DNA of 64,000 nt from Rhodobiaceae bacterium. GTDB taxonomy: Bacteria; Pseudomonadota; Alphaproteobacteria; Parvibaculales; Parvibaculaceae. The stretch is taken from positions 55,844 to 119,843 of the forward strand of contig PAZY01000019.1 of assembly GCA_002715765.1 (NCBI GenBank). The letters run 5' to 3'. Of the stretch, positions 8,335-15,837 are shown one piece after another; position 1 is the first letter of the stretch; every line of letters starts with the position of its first letter. Position numbers and translations under genes: made by a program. A model generated the notes under the pieces. It was given only the letters and a program-made list of their open reading frames with translations. It had not been told where the DNA came from and did not search any database.

Positions 8335-9909
8335 ATGTTCCACCCCTGCCACCATGCCGCCAAAACACCGGACAAGCCCGCCTATATCATGTCCGCCACT
8401 GGCGAAGTTGTGACCTACAAGCAGCTTGAAGACCGTTCCAACCAAGCGGCACAATTGTTCCGTGCGGAAGGTCTGCAAGTTGGTGATGCCATCGCCATTT
8501 TTATGGAGAACAATGCACGGTTCCTGGAATTGTGCTGGGCTGCACAGCGGGCGGGCCTCTATTTTACGGCCATCTCATCACGCCTGACCGCGCCCGAAAT
8601 TGATTACATTGTCGAGGATTGCGGCGCAAAACTGTTCTTTACCTCTGAAGAACTCGCTCCGACTGCCAAAGAGCTTGTCGCGCGCGGGCTGCTGAAAAAC
8701 GTCAAAACCCGGTTCATGATCAATGGCAAAGAGGACGGCTACGAGTCCTACGAGGAGCGGCGCAACATGATGCCCGCGACACGCATTGCCGATGAGACCG
8801 CGGGCACGGACATGCTTTACTCATCCGGCACAACAGGCCGACCGAAAGGCATTCGCCGGAAACTCAGCGGTGCCCCAATTGATGCCGGCGAAGGGCTTTT
8901 GAACCTTGTCACCCTGCTATACGGGATGAACGAAGAGACCATGTATCTCTCCCCGGCACCACTCTACCACGCTGCACCGCTTCGCTATAACATGTCGGTT
9001 CAGCGAATTGGTGGCACATGCATCGTCATGGATCATTTTGACCCGGAAGGTGTGCTGGAGCTGATCGAAAAACACAAGATCACCCATTCGCAATGGGTGC
9101 CGACGATGTTTGTTCGTATGCTGAAGCTCCCCAAGGAAGTGCAGACGAAGCATGATCTTTCGTCGCACAAGGTTGCCATTCATGCGGCCGCCCCTTGTCC
9201 GATCCCGGTGAAGGAACAGATGATCGACTGGTGGGGATCGGTGATTTATGAATATTATGCGGGCTCTGAGGGCAATGGTTTCTGCCAACTGAACTCAACC
9301 GAGTGGCTGGAGCACAAGGGCTCTGTCGGCAAGCCTTTGCTTGGGTCCGTGCACATTTGTGGCGAAGATGGCGAAGAGGTCCCCGTGGGCGAGGCCGGCA
9401 CGATCTATTTCGCCCCGCAGGAAGAAGCCGATCCGGACGAATTGTTCGAATACCATAATGACCCCGAGAAGACGAAAGACTCCCGCCATCCATCCAAACG
9501 CGGCTGGAGCACACTCGGCGATGTTATTAGTGTGAATGAGGACGGCTATCTCTATCTGACGGACCGTAAGGCCTTTATGATTATTTCAGGCGGCGTGAAC
9601 ATTTACCCGCAAGAGGCTGAAAATCTTCTGATCACCCATCCGAAGGTTGCCGATGTGGCGGTAATCGGCGTGCCGCACGAAGACCTTGGCGAAGAAGTGA
9701 AGGCCGTTGTTCAGCCCTTGAACTGGAATGAGGCGGGCCCTGAGCTTGAGGCGGAGTTGCTGGAGTTCTGCCGGTCACAGCTTTCCAAGATCAAGTGCCC
9801 TCGTTCGGTCGATTTTGACGAAGAACTTCCCCGACACCCGACCGGCAAGCTATACAAGCGTCTTGTCCGGGATCGGTATTGGGGCAATCGTGACTCGAAA
9901 ATCGTCTGA
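8335..9909 (+). CDS. Acyl-CoA synthetase (AMP-dependent synthetase/ligase)
   Basis: 524 residues from ATG 8335, which has GGGAGAG eight bases upstream; an in-frame ATG at 8227 would add 36 unsupported residues. The adenylate-forming motifs are clear: YSSGTTGRPKG (phosphate loop, about residue 162), YYAGSEGNG, the hinge region YLTDRKAFMIISGGVNIYP, and PTGKLYKR with the C-terminal catalytic Lys. The family activates fatty or related carboxylic acids to CoA thioesters via an acyl-adenylate. It is divergent from an enoyl-CoA hydratase and followed by a ChaC-like gene that overlaps or abuts its end. The natural acid is not determinable from sequence. Confidence 0.92.
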   Translation: MFHPCHHAAKTPDKPAYIMSATGEVVTYKQLEDRSNQAAQLFRAEGLQVGDAIAIFMENNARFLELCWAAQRAGLYFTAISSRLTAPEIDYIVEDCGAKLFFTSEELAPTAKELVARGLLKNVKTRFMINGKEDGYESYEERRNMMPATRIADETAGTDMLYSSGTTGRPKGIRRKLSGAPIDAGEGLLNLVTLLYGMNEETMYLSPAPLYHAAPLRYNMSVQRIGGTCIVMDHFDPEGVLELIEKHKITHSQWVPTMFVRMLKLPKEVQTKHDLSSHKVAIHAAAPCPIPVKEQMIDWWGSVIYEYYAGSEGNGFCQLNSTEWLEHKGSVGKPLLGSVHICGEDGEEVPVGEAGTIYFAPQEEADPDELFEYHNDPEKTKDSRHPSKRGWSTLGDVISVNEDGYLYLTDRKAFMIISGGVNIYPQEAENLLITHPKVADVAVIGVPHEDLGEEVKAVVQPLNWNEAGPELEAELLEFCRSQLSKIKCPRSVDFDEELPRHPTGKLYKRLVRDRYWGNRDSKIV

Positions 9910-10624
9910 TCAGACAGAGAACGTGCGTCGACCGGCAGAACCTGCCGGCGACGGCCTGCTGAAGCGAGAACATATTACGCCCGAGCGGATTGCCGCTCTT
10001 GAAAAGCGGGCAGCGTCCCTGCCCGGCTATTCTCTAGTAACGCAGGAGGAGCGAGAGCGGTCTCGTCGCTCCTTCCTCGCCGCCCTCCCGGCGCGCCAAG
10101 ACCTTTGGGTCTTTGGCTATGGTTCCTTAATGTGGAACCCGGCGATCCATGTCACACAGTCTGAACAGGCGAAACTGCATGGATATCATCGGGCATTCTG
10201 TCTCCATCTGGTTATCGGACGTGGCACACCGGAGACGCCCGGCCTGATGCTGGGGCTGGACCGCGGCGGTTCGTGCATCGGGATTGCACATCGCATTCAA
10301 GCATCGAACATCGAGAGCGAGACCGAAATTCTCTGGCTCCGGGAGATGATCGGGACGGGGTATGTGCCACGACATGTCCAAATGACCATTCAGGGACAAC
10401 GTCAACAAGGACTTACCTTTGTGGCCAATCGGACCAGCCAGCGTTACGCCGGACGAATGGCTTTTGATGACGCCGTCGCCCGCATTGCTCAGGCAACTGG
10501 TGATATTGGCAGCAATCGCGACTATCTCTACCGGACCGTAGAAAAACTCAATGGCTTTGGGCTACGCACCGGCCCGCTGCACAAGCTGGAACAAGCGGTC
10601 CGCGCACGCGCAGGGGACGTTTGA
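9890..10624 (+). CDS. Gamma-glutamylcyclotransferase, ChaC family
   Basis: About 244 residues. The start is uncertain: GTG 9890, overlapping the synthetase stop by 20 bases, or GTG 9923. The ChaC substrate loop WVFGYGSLMWNP is present, followed by HRAFCL, GRGTPETPGLMLGLDRGG with the region around the catalytic Glu (ESETEILWLREM), and GSNRDYLYRTVEKL. ChaC enzymes cleave glutathione to 5-oxoproline and Cys-Gly in the cytosol, so the likely role is glutathione turnover. Position suggests co-transcription with the acyl-CoA synthetase, though the functions are not obviously linked. Confidence 0.88.
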   Translation: MTRKSSDQTENVRRPAEPAGDGLLKREHITPERIAALEKRAASLPGYSLVTQEERERSRRSFLAALPARQDLWVFGYGSLMWNPAIHVTQSEQAKLHGYHRAFCLHLVIGRGTPETPGLMLGLDRGGSCIGIAHRIQASNIESETEILWLREMIGTGYVPRHVQMTIQGQRQQGLTFVANRTSQRYAGRMAFDDAVARIAQATGDIGSNRDYLYRTVEKLNGFGLRTGPLHKLEQAVRARAGDV

Positions 10625-10709
10625 AGTTCATACGCTGTTTGTCTGCCAGCGCGCTTCGGTCTACACTCGCGCCCCGGCGGGGTACGTCACTGATACGAGG
10701 CTTTTTAGA

Positions 10710-11201
10710 ATGTTCAGACAGCGTTTTTCCATTTCATCTCTGGTTGTCGCAGCCAGCGTAAGCCTTTTCGCTCTTGTGGCCGGACCTTTGATGCCGGGCA
10801 CGGCCCATGCCGTGGAAACTCATTCGTCCGGGAAACAGTGCAACAACCGCCTGGGTGTCGGCGGCAAGTTCGAACGCGAATATTTCGTCTATTTCGAGCC
10901 GTCTTCCTCCGAGCTTGACGCGCACGACCTGTCTATCATCGAAGAAGTCTATGACCGCGCCACCGGTCAGCACGCTGGGCAAATCTGTCTGTTCGGAAAA
11001 GCCAGCAAGACCGGCAACCCTGCATCAAATGCCGCCCTTGCCCGCCGCCGCTCCGAAGCGGTTGCAGCCCGCCTGAGACGACATGGCTGGGACGGCAGCC
11101 GTATTGCGATTGAGCCGGAAGGGGAGACCTGGGGCTGGCTGGATGATCTCACCTGGGAAAACGAAGAAGATCGCCGGGTGCGAATCCGCCTGTCGCGCTG
11201 A
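10710..11201 (+). CDS. OmpA-family periplasmic/outer-membrane protein
   Basis: 163 residues. A signal peptide is visible at residues 1-34: basic start MFRQRF, hydrophobic core ASVSLFALVAG, and a predicted cleavage after GTAHA. The mature part is an OmpA C-terminal-like domain: YFEPSSSELDAHDLSIIEEV, ALARRRSEAVAARLRRHGWD, then ENEEDRRVRIRL, where the final Arg-rich stretch matches the peptidoglycan-binding helix of the family. The usual GHTD motif is replaced by LFGKAS, so canonical diaminopimelate binding is doubtful. ATG 10710 has GAGG about nine bases upstream. A strong terminator follows. Confidence 0.8.
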   Translation: MFRQRFSISSLVVAASVSLFALVAGPLMPGTAHAVETHSSGKQCNNRLGVGGKFEREYFVYFEPSSSELDAHDLSIIEEVYDRATGQHAGQICLFGKASKTGNPASNAALARRRSEAVAARLRRHGWDGSRIAIEPEGETWGWLDDLTWENEEDRRVRIRLSR

Positions 11202-11221
11202 AACCGGCCTGCTTTGAGCTG

Positions 11222-11250
11222 AAGGCATGGCCAACTGGCCATGCCTTTTT
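11222..11250 (+). terminator. Rho-independent terminator after OmpA-like gene
   Basis: AAGGCATGGCC (11222-11232), loop AACT, GGCCATGCCTT (11237-11247): a perfect 11-bp stem whose 3' arm runs into a T-run (TTTTT at 11246-11250). Confidence 0.9.
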
Positions 11251-11412
11251 GCTTTGATGTTCAAAAAAGCACAGAAAAGAGAAGATTTTTCGCCAATATC
11301 CGTTGGCGATTTGAAGGCCAGACCGTTACGTTTAGGCCAGTTTTTCAGAACCTTTCCACAATTCTATCCCGGAAACAGCCTGAATTGATAAACACTCTTA
11401 CGGAGGCAGAAA

Positions 11413-11865
11413 ATGCGCGTGTTTGAAAACATCGCTGAATATGCAGCAGAAGCCGGCAAAGAAATCGGCGTAAGCGACTGGATGACGCTCGACCAGGACC
11501 GGATCAACATGTTTGCTGAAGCAACAGGTGATCACCAGTGGATCCATATTGACCCCGAGCGGACCCAGAAGGAACTGGGCATGCCGACCATCGCGCATGG
11601 TTATCTCACGCTCTCTATCCTGCCGAAACTGATGAGCGAAATCAGCGGCGTGAAAAGTGTCACCCGTGGCATCAATTACGGCTCAAACTCGGTTCGCTTC
11701 ACAAACATGGTGCCAACAGGCTCACGGGTTCGTGGCCGTGTCACGCTCAAATCAGCTACGCCCAAAAGCGGCGGCATGCAGATTGTCAATGAAGTGACGG
11801 TCGAAATCGAAGGCCAGGAACGCCCTGCCCTCGTTGCCGAGACCATTACGCTTCTTTTCGAATAA
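11413..11865 (+). CDS. MaoC-family (R)-specific enoyl-CoA hydratase
   Basis: 150 residues, a single hot-dog domain. The hydratase-2 motif is visible as ATGDHQWIHIDPERTQ (Asp-x4-His) followed by IAHGYLTLS. The start ATG has a strong GGAGG site seven bases upstream. Single-domain MaoC proteins hydrate trans-2-enoyl-CoA to (R)-3-hydroxyacyl-CoA and often feed polyhydroxyalkanoate or beta-oxidation routes. The gene sits alone between two terminators. A 7-bp inverted repeat (TCGCCAA/TTGGCGA, 11290-11309) lies in its upstream gap and could be regulatory. Confidence 0.9.
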   Translation: MRVFENIAEYAAEAGKEIGVSDWMTLDQDRINMFAEATGDHQWIHIDPERTQKELGMPTIAHGYLTLSILPKLMSEISGVKSVTRGINYGSNSVRFTNMVPTGSRVRGRVTLKSATPKSGGMQIVNEVTVEIEGQERPALVAETITLLFE

Positions 11866-11885
11866 GCGTTCGCGCCCTATCTTTG

Positions 11886-11917
11886 ACACCTTCGGCGAAC
11901 CCCGCCGGAGGTGTTTT
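11886..11917 (+). terminator. Terminator after MaoC gene
   Basis: ACACCTTCGGCG (11886-11897), loop AACCC, CGCCGGAGGTGT (11903-11914): a 12-bp stem with one G-T wobble, running into TTTT. Confidence 0.85.
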
Positions 11918-11937
11918 CTATTTCAAACAGGACTTTC

Positions 11938-14034
11938 ATGCCCTTCTCACTGCCGCCACACGCGCCCGTCGCCGCCAAGAAACCTGTCACCGATACACGC
12001 CACGGCATTACCCGAACGGATGTGTATGACTGGCTGCGTGACCCCCATTGGCAGGAACTGATGAAGGACCCCACTGTTCTGCAACCCGACATCCGCGCCT
12101 ATCTGGAAGCTGAAAATGCTTATGCAGATCAGGCCATGCAGGCACTTGGCCCGCTTAGGGAGCAATTGTTTCAGGAGATCAAAGGCCGGATCAAGGAAGA
12201 TGACAGTTCCGTGCCCTCACCCCATGGGGACTGGCTCTACTACACACGTTACGAAACAGGCGCACAACATCCGCTGTTCTGCCGGAAACCCCGGCATGGG
12301 GGCGAGGAAACCATTATTCTGGACGGGAACAAGGAAGCCGAGCCACATGCCTACTTCAAGATAGGAGGGGCTGCACGGTCTCATGATGATCGTCTGTTTG
12401 CCTGGAGTGCCGATCTTAAAGGCTCCGAATATTTCGGCATTCGTGTCCGGGACATGACGAGCGGTAGCGAACTTGCCGATCTTGTGCCCGATACGAGCGG
12501 CGGCATTGTCTGGACGCTCGACAATCAGAGTTTCTACTATGTGAAGGTGGATGAAAACCACCGTCCCGCCCATGTCTTTCGCCATCGGCTGGGCACGGAT
12601 GCGCTGGAGGACGAGTGTGTCTACCATGAAAGTGATCCGAGCTTTTTCGTCAGCGTCGGCGCGACACAGAGCGGCCGGGATATTCTCATCAATGTCCACG
12701 ATCATCAGACCAGCGAAGTTCACCTGATAGATGCCGCAGACCCTGACGCGCACCCACGATTGGTTGAACCACGCCTGCCCGGCATTGAGTACGACCTGGA
12801 ACATGATGCAAGCGGTGATCGCTTTCTCATTGTGACCAATGCAGATGATGCCGAAGATTTCAAACTTGTTGAGGCGCCGGTTGCGACACCGGGACGGCGC
12901 TTCTGGCGGGATCTTGTCGCGCACCGGCCTGGCATTCTCGTCCTTGGCCAGATTGCCTTTCACGACTTCCACGTACGCTCGGAGCGCGAGGACGGTCTGA
13001 CACGCCTGATCGTCCGCCGGATGTCGGACGGACAGGAGCAACCCATCAGTTTTGACGAGACCGCTTATGATCTCTCTCTCATGGGCAGCCTGGAGTATGA
13101 AACGCATATCTGCCGGTTTTCCTATTCGTCCATGACAACACCTGAACAGGTGTTCGACTACGACATGGCAAGCGGCGAACGCACACTCCTGAAGGAACAG
13201 GAAGTCCCCAGCGGCCATGATGCATCGGACTACGTTACCGAGCGGGTGTTCGCTGTCGCGGCAGATGGGGAGCGGGTGCCTATCTCTCTTCTGTATCGCA
13301 AAGGCCTGCAAAAGGACGGAACCGCCCCCTGCCTGCTTTACGGCTACGGCTCCTATGGCATATCGATCCCGGCATCCTTCTCCGTCAGCCGGTTAAGCCT
13401 TGTGGATCGCGGCTTCGTTTATGCCATTGCGCACATTCGCGGCGGACAGGAACGCGGCTACCGCTGGTACACCCAGGGCCGCTTGCTCAACAAGATGAAC
13501 ACATTCACTGACTTTATTGCCGCCGGGGAGCATCTGGCAGAGGCTGGCTACACATCACGCGGAGAGATTACTGCGCATGGCGGAAGTGCTGGTGGCATGC
13601 TCATGGGGGCAGTGGCCAATCTCGCACCTTCGCTCTTCAAGGGTTTGATTGCCGAGGTTGCCTTTGTCGATGTGCTTAACACAATTCTGGATGAGACATT
13701 GCCGCTTACACCGCCGGAATGGCTGGAATGGGGCAACCCTATTGAGGACAAGGACGCCTACGAAATGATTGCGTCCTACTCGCCTTACGACAATGTACGC
13801 CGGCAGGCCTACCCTCACATATTCGCACTGGCAGGCCTGACTGACCCGCGTGTCACCTATTGGGAGCCGGCGAAATGGATTGCGAAACTTCGTGAATTCT
13901 CAACCAGTGACAATGCGCTTTTTCTGAAGACCAACATGTCCGCAGGCCATGGCGGGGCCTCCGGCCGTTTTGAACGACTGAAGGAAACCGCGATGGTTTA
14001 TGCATTTGCCCTGACTATCCACAGGCGGGCGTAA
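11938..14034 (+). CDS. ptrB: Oligopeptidase B (prolyl oligopeptidase family S9A)
   Basis: 698 residues from ATG 11938, with AGGA six bases upstream. The N-terminal beta-propeller begins DTRHGITRTDVYDWLRDPHW. The C-terminal alpha/beta-hydrolase carries the catalytic triad: Ser550 in HGGSAGGML, Asp636 in LTDPRV and His671 in SAGHGG. The stretches ERGYRWYTQGRLLNKMNTF and GNPIEDKDAYEMIASYSPYDNV are typical of oligopeptidase B. The enzyme cleaves short peptides after Arg/Lys in the cytosol. There is no signal peptide. It is monocistronic between a terminator and a convergent dioxygenase gene. Confidence 0.93.
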   Translation: MPFSLPPHAPVAAKKPVTDTRHGITRTDVYDWLRDPHWQELMKDPTVLQPDIRAYLEAENAYADQAMQALGPLREQLFQEIKGRIKEDDSSVPSPHGDWLYYTRYETGAQHPLFCRKPRHGGEETIILDGNKEAEPHAYFKIGGAARSHDDRLFAWSADLKGSEYFGIRVRDMTSGSELADLVPDTSGGIVWTLDNQSFYYVKVDENHRPAHVFRHRLGTDALEDECVYHESDPSFFVSVGATQSGRDILINVHDHQTSEVHLIDAADPDAHPRLVEPRLPGIEYDLEHDASGDRFLIVTNADDAEDFKLVEAPVATPGRRFWRDLVAHRPGILVLGQIAFHDFHVRSEREDGLTRLIVRRMSDGQEQPISFDETAYDLSLMGSLEYETHICRFSYSSMTTPEQVFDYDMASGERTLLKEQEVPSGHDASDYVTERVFAVAADGERVPISLLYRKGLQKDGTAPCLLYGYGSYGISIPASFSVSRLSLVDRGFVYAIAHIRGGQERGYRWYTQGRLLNKMNTFTDFIAAGEHLAEAGYTSRGEITAHGGSAGGMLMGAVANLAPSLFKGLIAEVAFVDVLNTILDETLPLTPPEWLEWGNPIEDKDAYEMIASYSPYDNVRRQAYPHIFALAGLTDPRVTYWEPAKWIAKLREFSTSDNALFLKTNMSAGHGGASGRFERLKETAMVYAFALTIHRRA

Positions 14035-14102
14035 CTCCGGCAGGCACTGCCCAACGCTCCAGCCTACCACCGGCTGACCAGTCCACGGCCGCCCGTCGGT
14101 TG

Positions 14103-14978
14103 TCAAACCGGTTTGTCACCGATGATCGTGACGCGCTCCATGCGTCGCAGCGCCGGCCAATAATCGGAGACGGCGTAATGTTGTGATGCCCGATTGTCCC
14201 AAAAGGCGATAGAGTTTTTCTGCCATCTGAAACGGCACTGGTATTCCGGTATTGCTGCCCGTGCATAGAGAAATTGCAGCAGCGCATCTGACTCTGCGCG
14301 ATCCATGCCCTTAATATATTGCGTGAAGGCCTTGTTTACATAGATGGATTTACGACCATTCTCCGGATGGGTACGGACAACCGGGTGCTCCGCCATCGGA
14401 TATTTCCTGTTGAACGCCTCAATCTCCTCGGGCGTGTGCCCTTTGTTCTTCAACATGGTACGGAAGTGCCCGAAATCGTGCACGGCGACGGCCCCGTCAA
14501 TCTTCTCTTTGATCTCATCGTCGAGATCATCATAGGCCGCTTCCATATTGGCAAAGAGAGTATCACCACCCATTGCGGGCACCTCAAGCGCCCTGAGGAT
14601 AGATCCGAGCGATGGTTCCAGACGCCAGGTCACATCAGAATGCCAGACATTCTCGCGGCCCTTGCTTTTCTCGTCATGGGTGATGGCCAGCACTTCTGGG
14701 TATCCCGGCTTGCAGGGCGCAAAGGGATGCACCTCCAGCTTGCCAAAATGGCGCGCGAACTCCAGATGCTGTTCAGTGGTCAGATCCTGATCCCGAAAGA
14801 AGAGTACTTTGCGCTCTACAAGCAAATCCTGAATGGCCCGCGCCATTTCGGCACCGATCGGCTTTCGCAGGTCGACGCCTGACAATGTCGCCCCGACAAG
14901 CGGACTCATGAATTCGACCTCAATACCGTTCAGCTTCATATCCTTTTCGATCGCAGATGTGCGGGCAGGTGCGTTCAC
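14103..14978 (-). CDS. TauD/TfdA-family Fe(II)/2-oxoglutarate dioxygenase
   Basis: 291 residues from GTG 14978, supported by AGGAGG seven bases upstream. The iron-binding triad is H113 and D115 in WHSDVTW plus H267 in WDNRASQHYA. GGDTLFANMEAAYDDL, VVRTHPENGRKSIYVN and the C-terminal RRMERVTI (2-oxoglutarate Arg) are family marks. The family oxidises sulfonates, aryloxyacetates, alkyl sulfates and similar compounds in the cytosol; the substrate here is not predictable. It is divergent from an IclR regulator, with an IclR-like palindrome in between, so induction by its substrate is likely. Confidence 0.9.
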   Translation of the reverse strand: MNAPARTSAIEKDMKLNGIEVEFMSPLVGATLSGVDLRKPIGAEMARAIQDLLVERKVLFFRDQDLTTEQHLEFARHFGKLEVHPFAPCKPGYPEVLAITHDEKSKGRENVWHSDVTWRLEPSLGSILRALEVPAMGGDTLFANMEAAYDDLDDEIKEKIDGAVAVHDFGHFRTMLKNKGHTPEEIEAFNRKYPMAEHPVVRTHPENGRKSIYVNKAFTQYIKGMDRAESDALLQFLYARAAIPEYQCRFRWQKNSIAFWDNRASQHYAVSDYWPALRRMERVTIIGDKPV

Positions 14979-15053
14979 GGTGTTTCCTCCTTTTGCCAAC
15001 CATGGGGGGAGTTTTGCGCGCGCCCTGTCTCCGCACCCGCAAATGATTTACTA

Positions 15054-15070
15054 ATTCCGCATTGTGGAAT
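15054..15070. promoter_or_regulatory. Putative IclR operator
   Basis: ATTCCGCA-T-TGTGGAAT: an inverted repeat with 8-bp arms and one mismatch, centred between the divergent dioxygenase and IclR genes and ending 11 bases before the iclR-type start. TTCCGC/GCGGAA-type palindromes are common for this family. The site could control both genes. Confidence 0.55.
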
Positions 15071-15081
15071 AATGTCGGCTC

Positions 15082-15837
15082 ATGACAGAACGCGCCATTG
15101 AATCTCTCTCGCGGGGCCTTGCCGTCATTGAGGCCTTGAACCGGCGCGCCTATACCACACTGTCTGAACTTCATGATGATACAGGCCTGCCGAAATCCAC
15201 GCTCGTGCGGCTTCTGGATACATTGATCGCGGCAGGTTATGCACGGCGGATCTCCCGGACGGCAGGTTATTGCCTGACGGACCGTGTCACCCTTTTGGCT
15301 GACGGTTTTCAGAGCAGCGACCGCATTGTGGAAGTTGCCCGCCCGCACCTCAAAAAGCTGACAGAGGACCATAAATGGCCCGTTGTCATTGCGACGCTGG
15401 ATGGTGATGCCATGCTGGCGCGCTACAGCACGCTTTCGCAAAGCCCTTTTGCGCTGGACCGGATTTATATCGGGCGGCGCATTGGGCTTCTTGTCTCGGC
15501 AATGGGGCGTGCGGTGCTTGCCTACTCAACACCAGAGACAAGGGCGCTGCTGCTGGCCGCCCTGCGCGGCACCGGCATGAAGATGGATCAACTTGCGCAC
15601 GATACAGCGTATGTTGACCAGCTGCTGGAAACCATTCGTCGCACTGGTTATGCACTCACGGACCTGACACCGCAGGACCGGGCATTCGGCATTGCCGTCC
15701 CTGTCATGAAACATGGCGAACCGCAGGCCGCGCTCGCCATGCGCTTTATCCGCACCGCAACAACGCCCGCAGCTGCGGGCGCTGAATTTGCCCCTATATT
15801 GCGCGAGGCCGCTGCACAGATTGCCGAAGCACTTTAG
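15082..15837 (+). CDS. IclR-family transcriptional regulator
   Basis: 251 residues. An N-terminal winged helix-turn-helix (SLSRGLAVIEALNRR, then TTLSELHDDTGLPKSTLVRLLDTLIAAGYARR) is followed by the IclR effector domain (AMGRAVLAYS, GYALTDLTPQDRAFGIAVPVM). It should act in the cytosol as a dimer. It is divergent from the TauD/TfdA dioxygenase gene and probably regulates it and itself. No clear Shine-Dalgarno sequence precedes the ATG. Its TAG stop overlaps the stop codon of the convergent glycosidase gene by two bases. Confidence 0.92.
   Translation: MTERAIESLSRGLAVIEALNRRAYTTLSELHDDTGLPKSTLVRLLDTLIAAGYARRISRTAGYCLTDRVTLLADGFQSSDRIVEVARPHLKKLTEDHKWPVVIATLDGDAMLARYSTLSQSPFALDRIYIGRRIGLLVSAMGRAVLAYSTPETRALLLAALRGTGMKMDQLAHDTAYVDQLLETIRRTGYALTDLTPQDRAFGIAVPVMKHGEPQAALAMRFIRTATTPAAAGAEFAPILREAAAQIAEAL

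Noticed and set aside
12217-13311. Long open frame of 364 codons on the minus strand inside the oligopeptidase gene
   Set aside because: It lies wholly antisense to a clear S9 peptidase with an intact catalytic triad, and its translation shows no recognisable motif.
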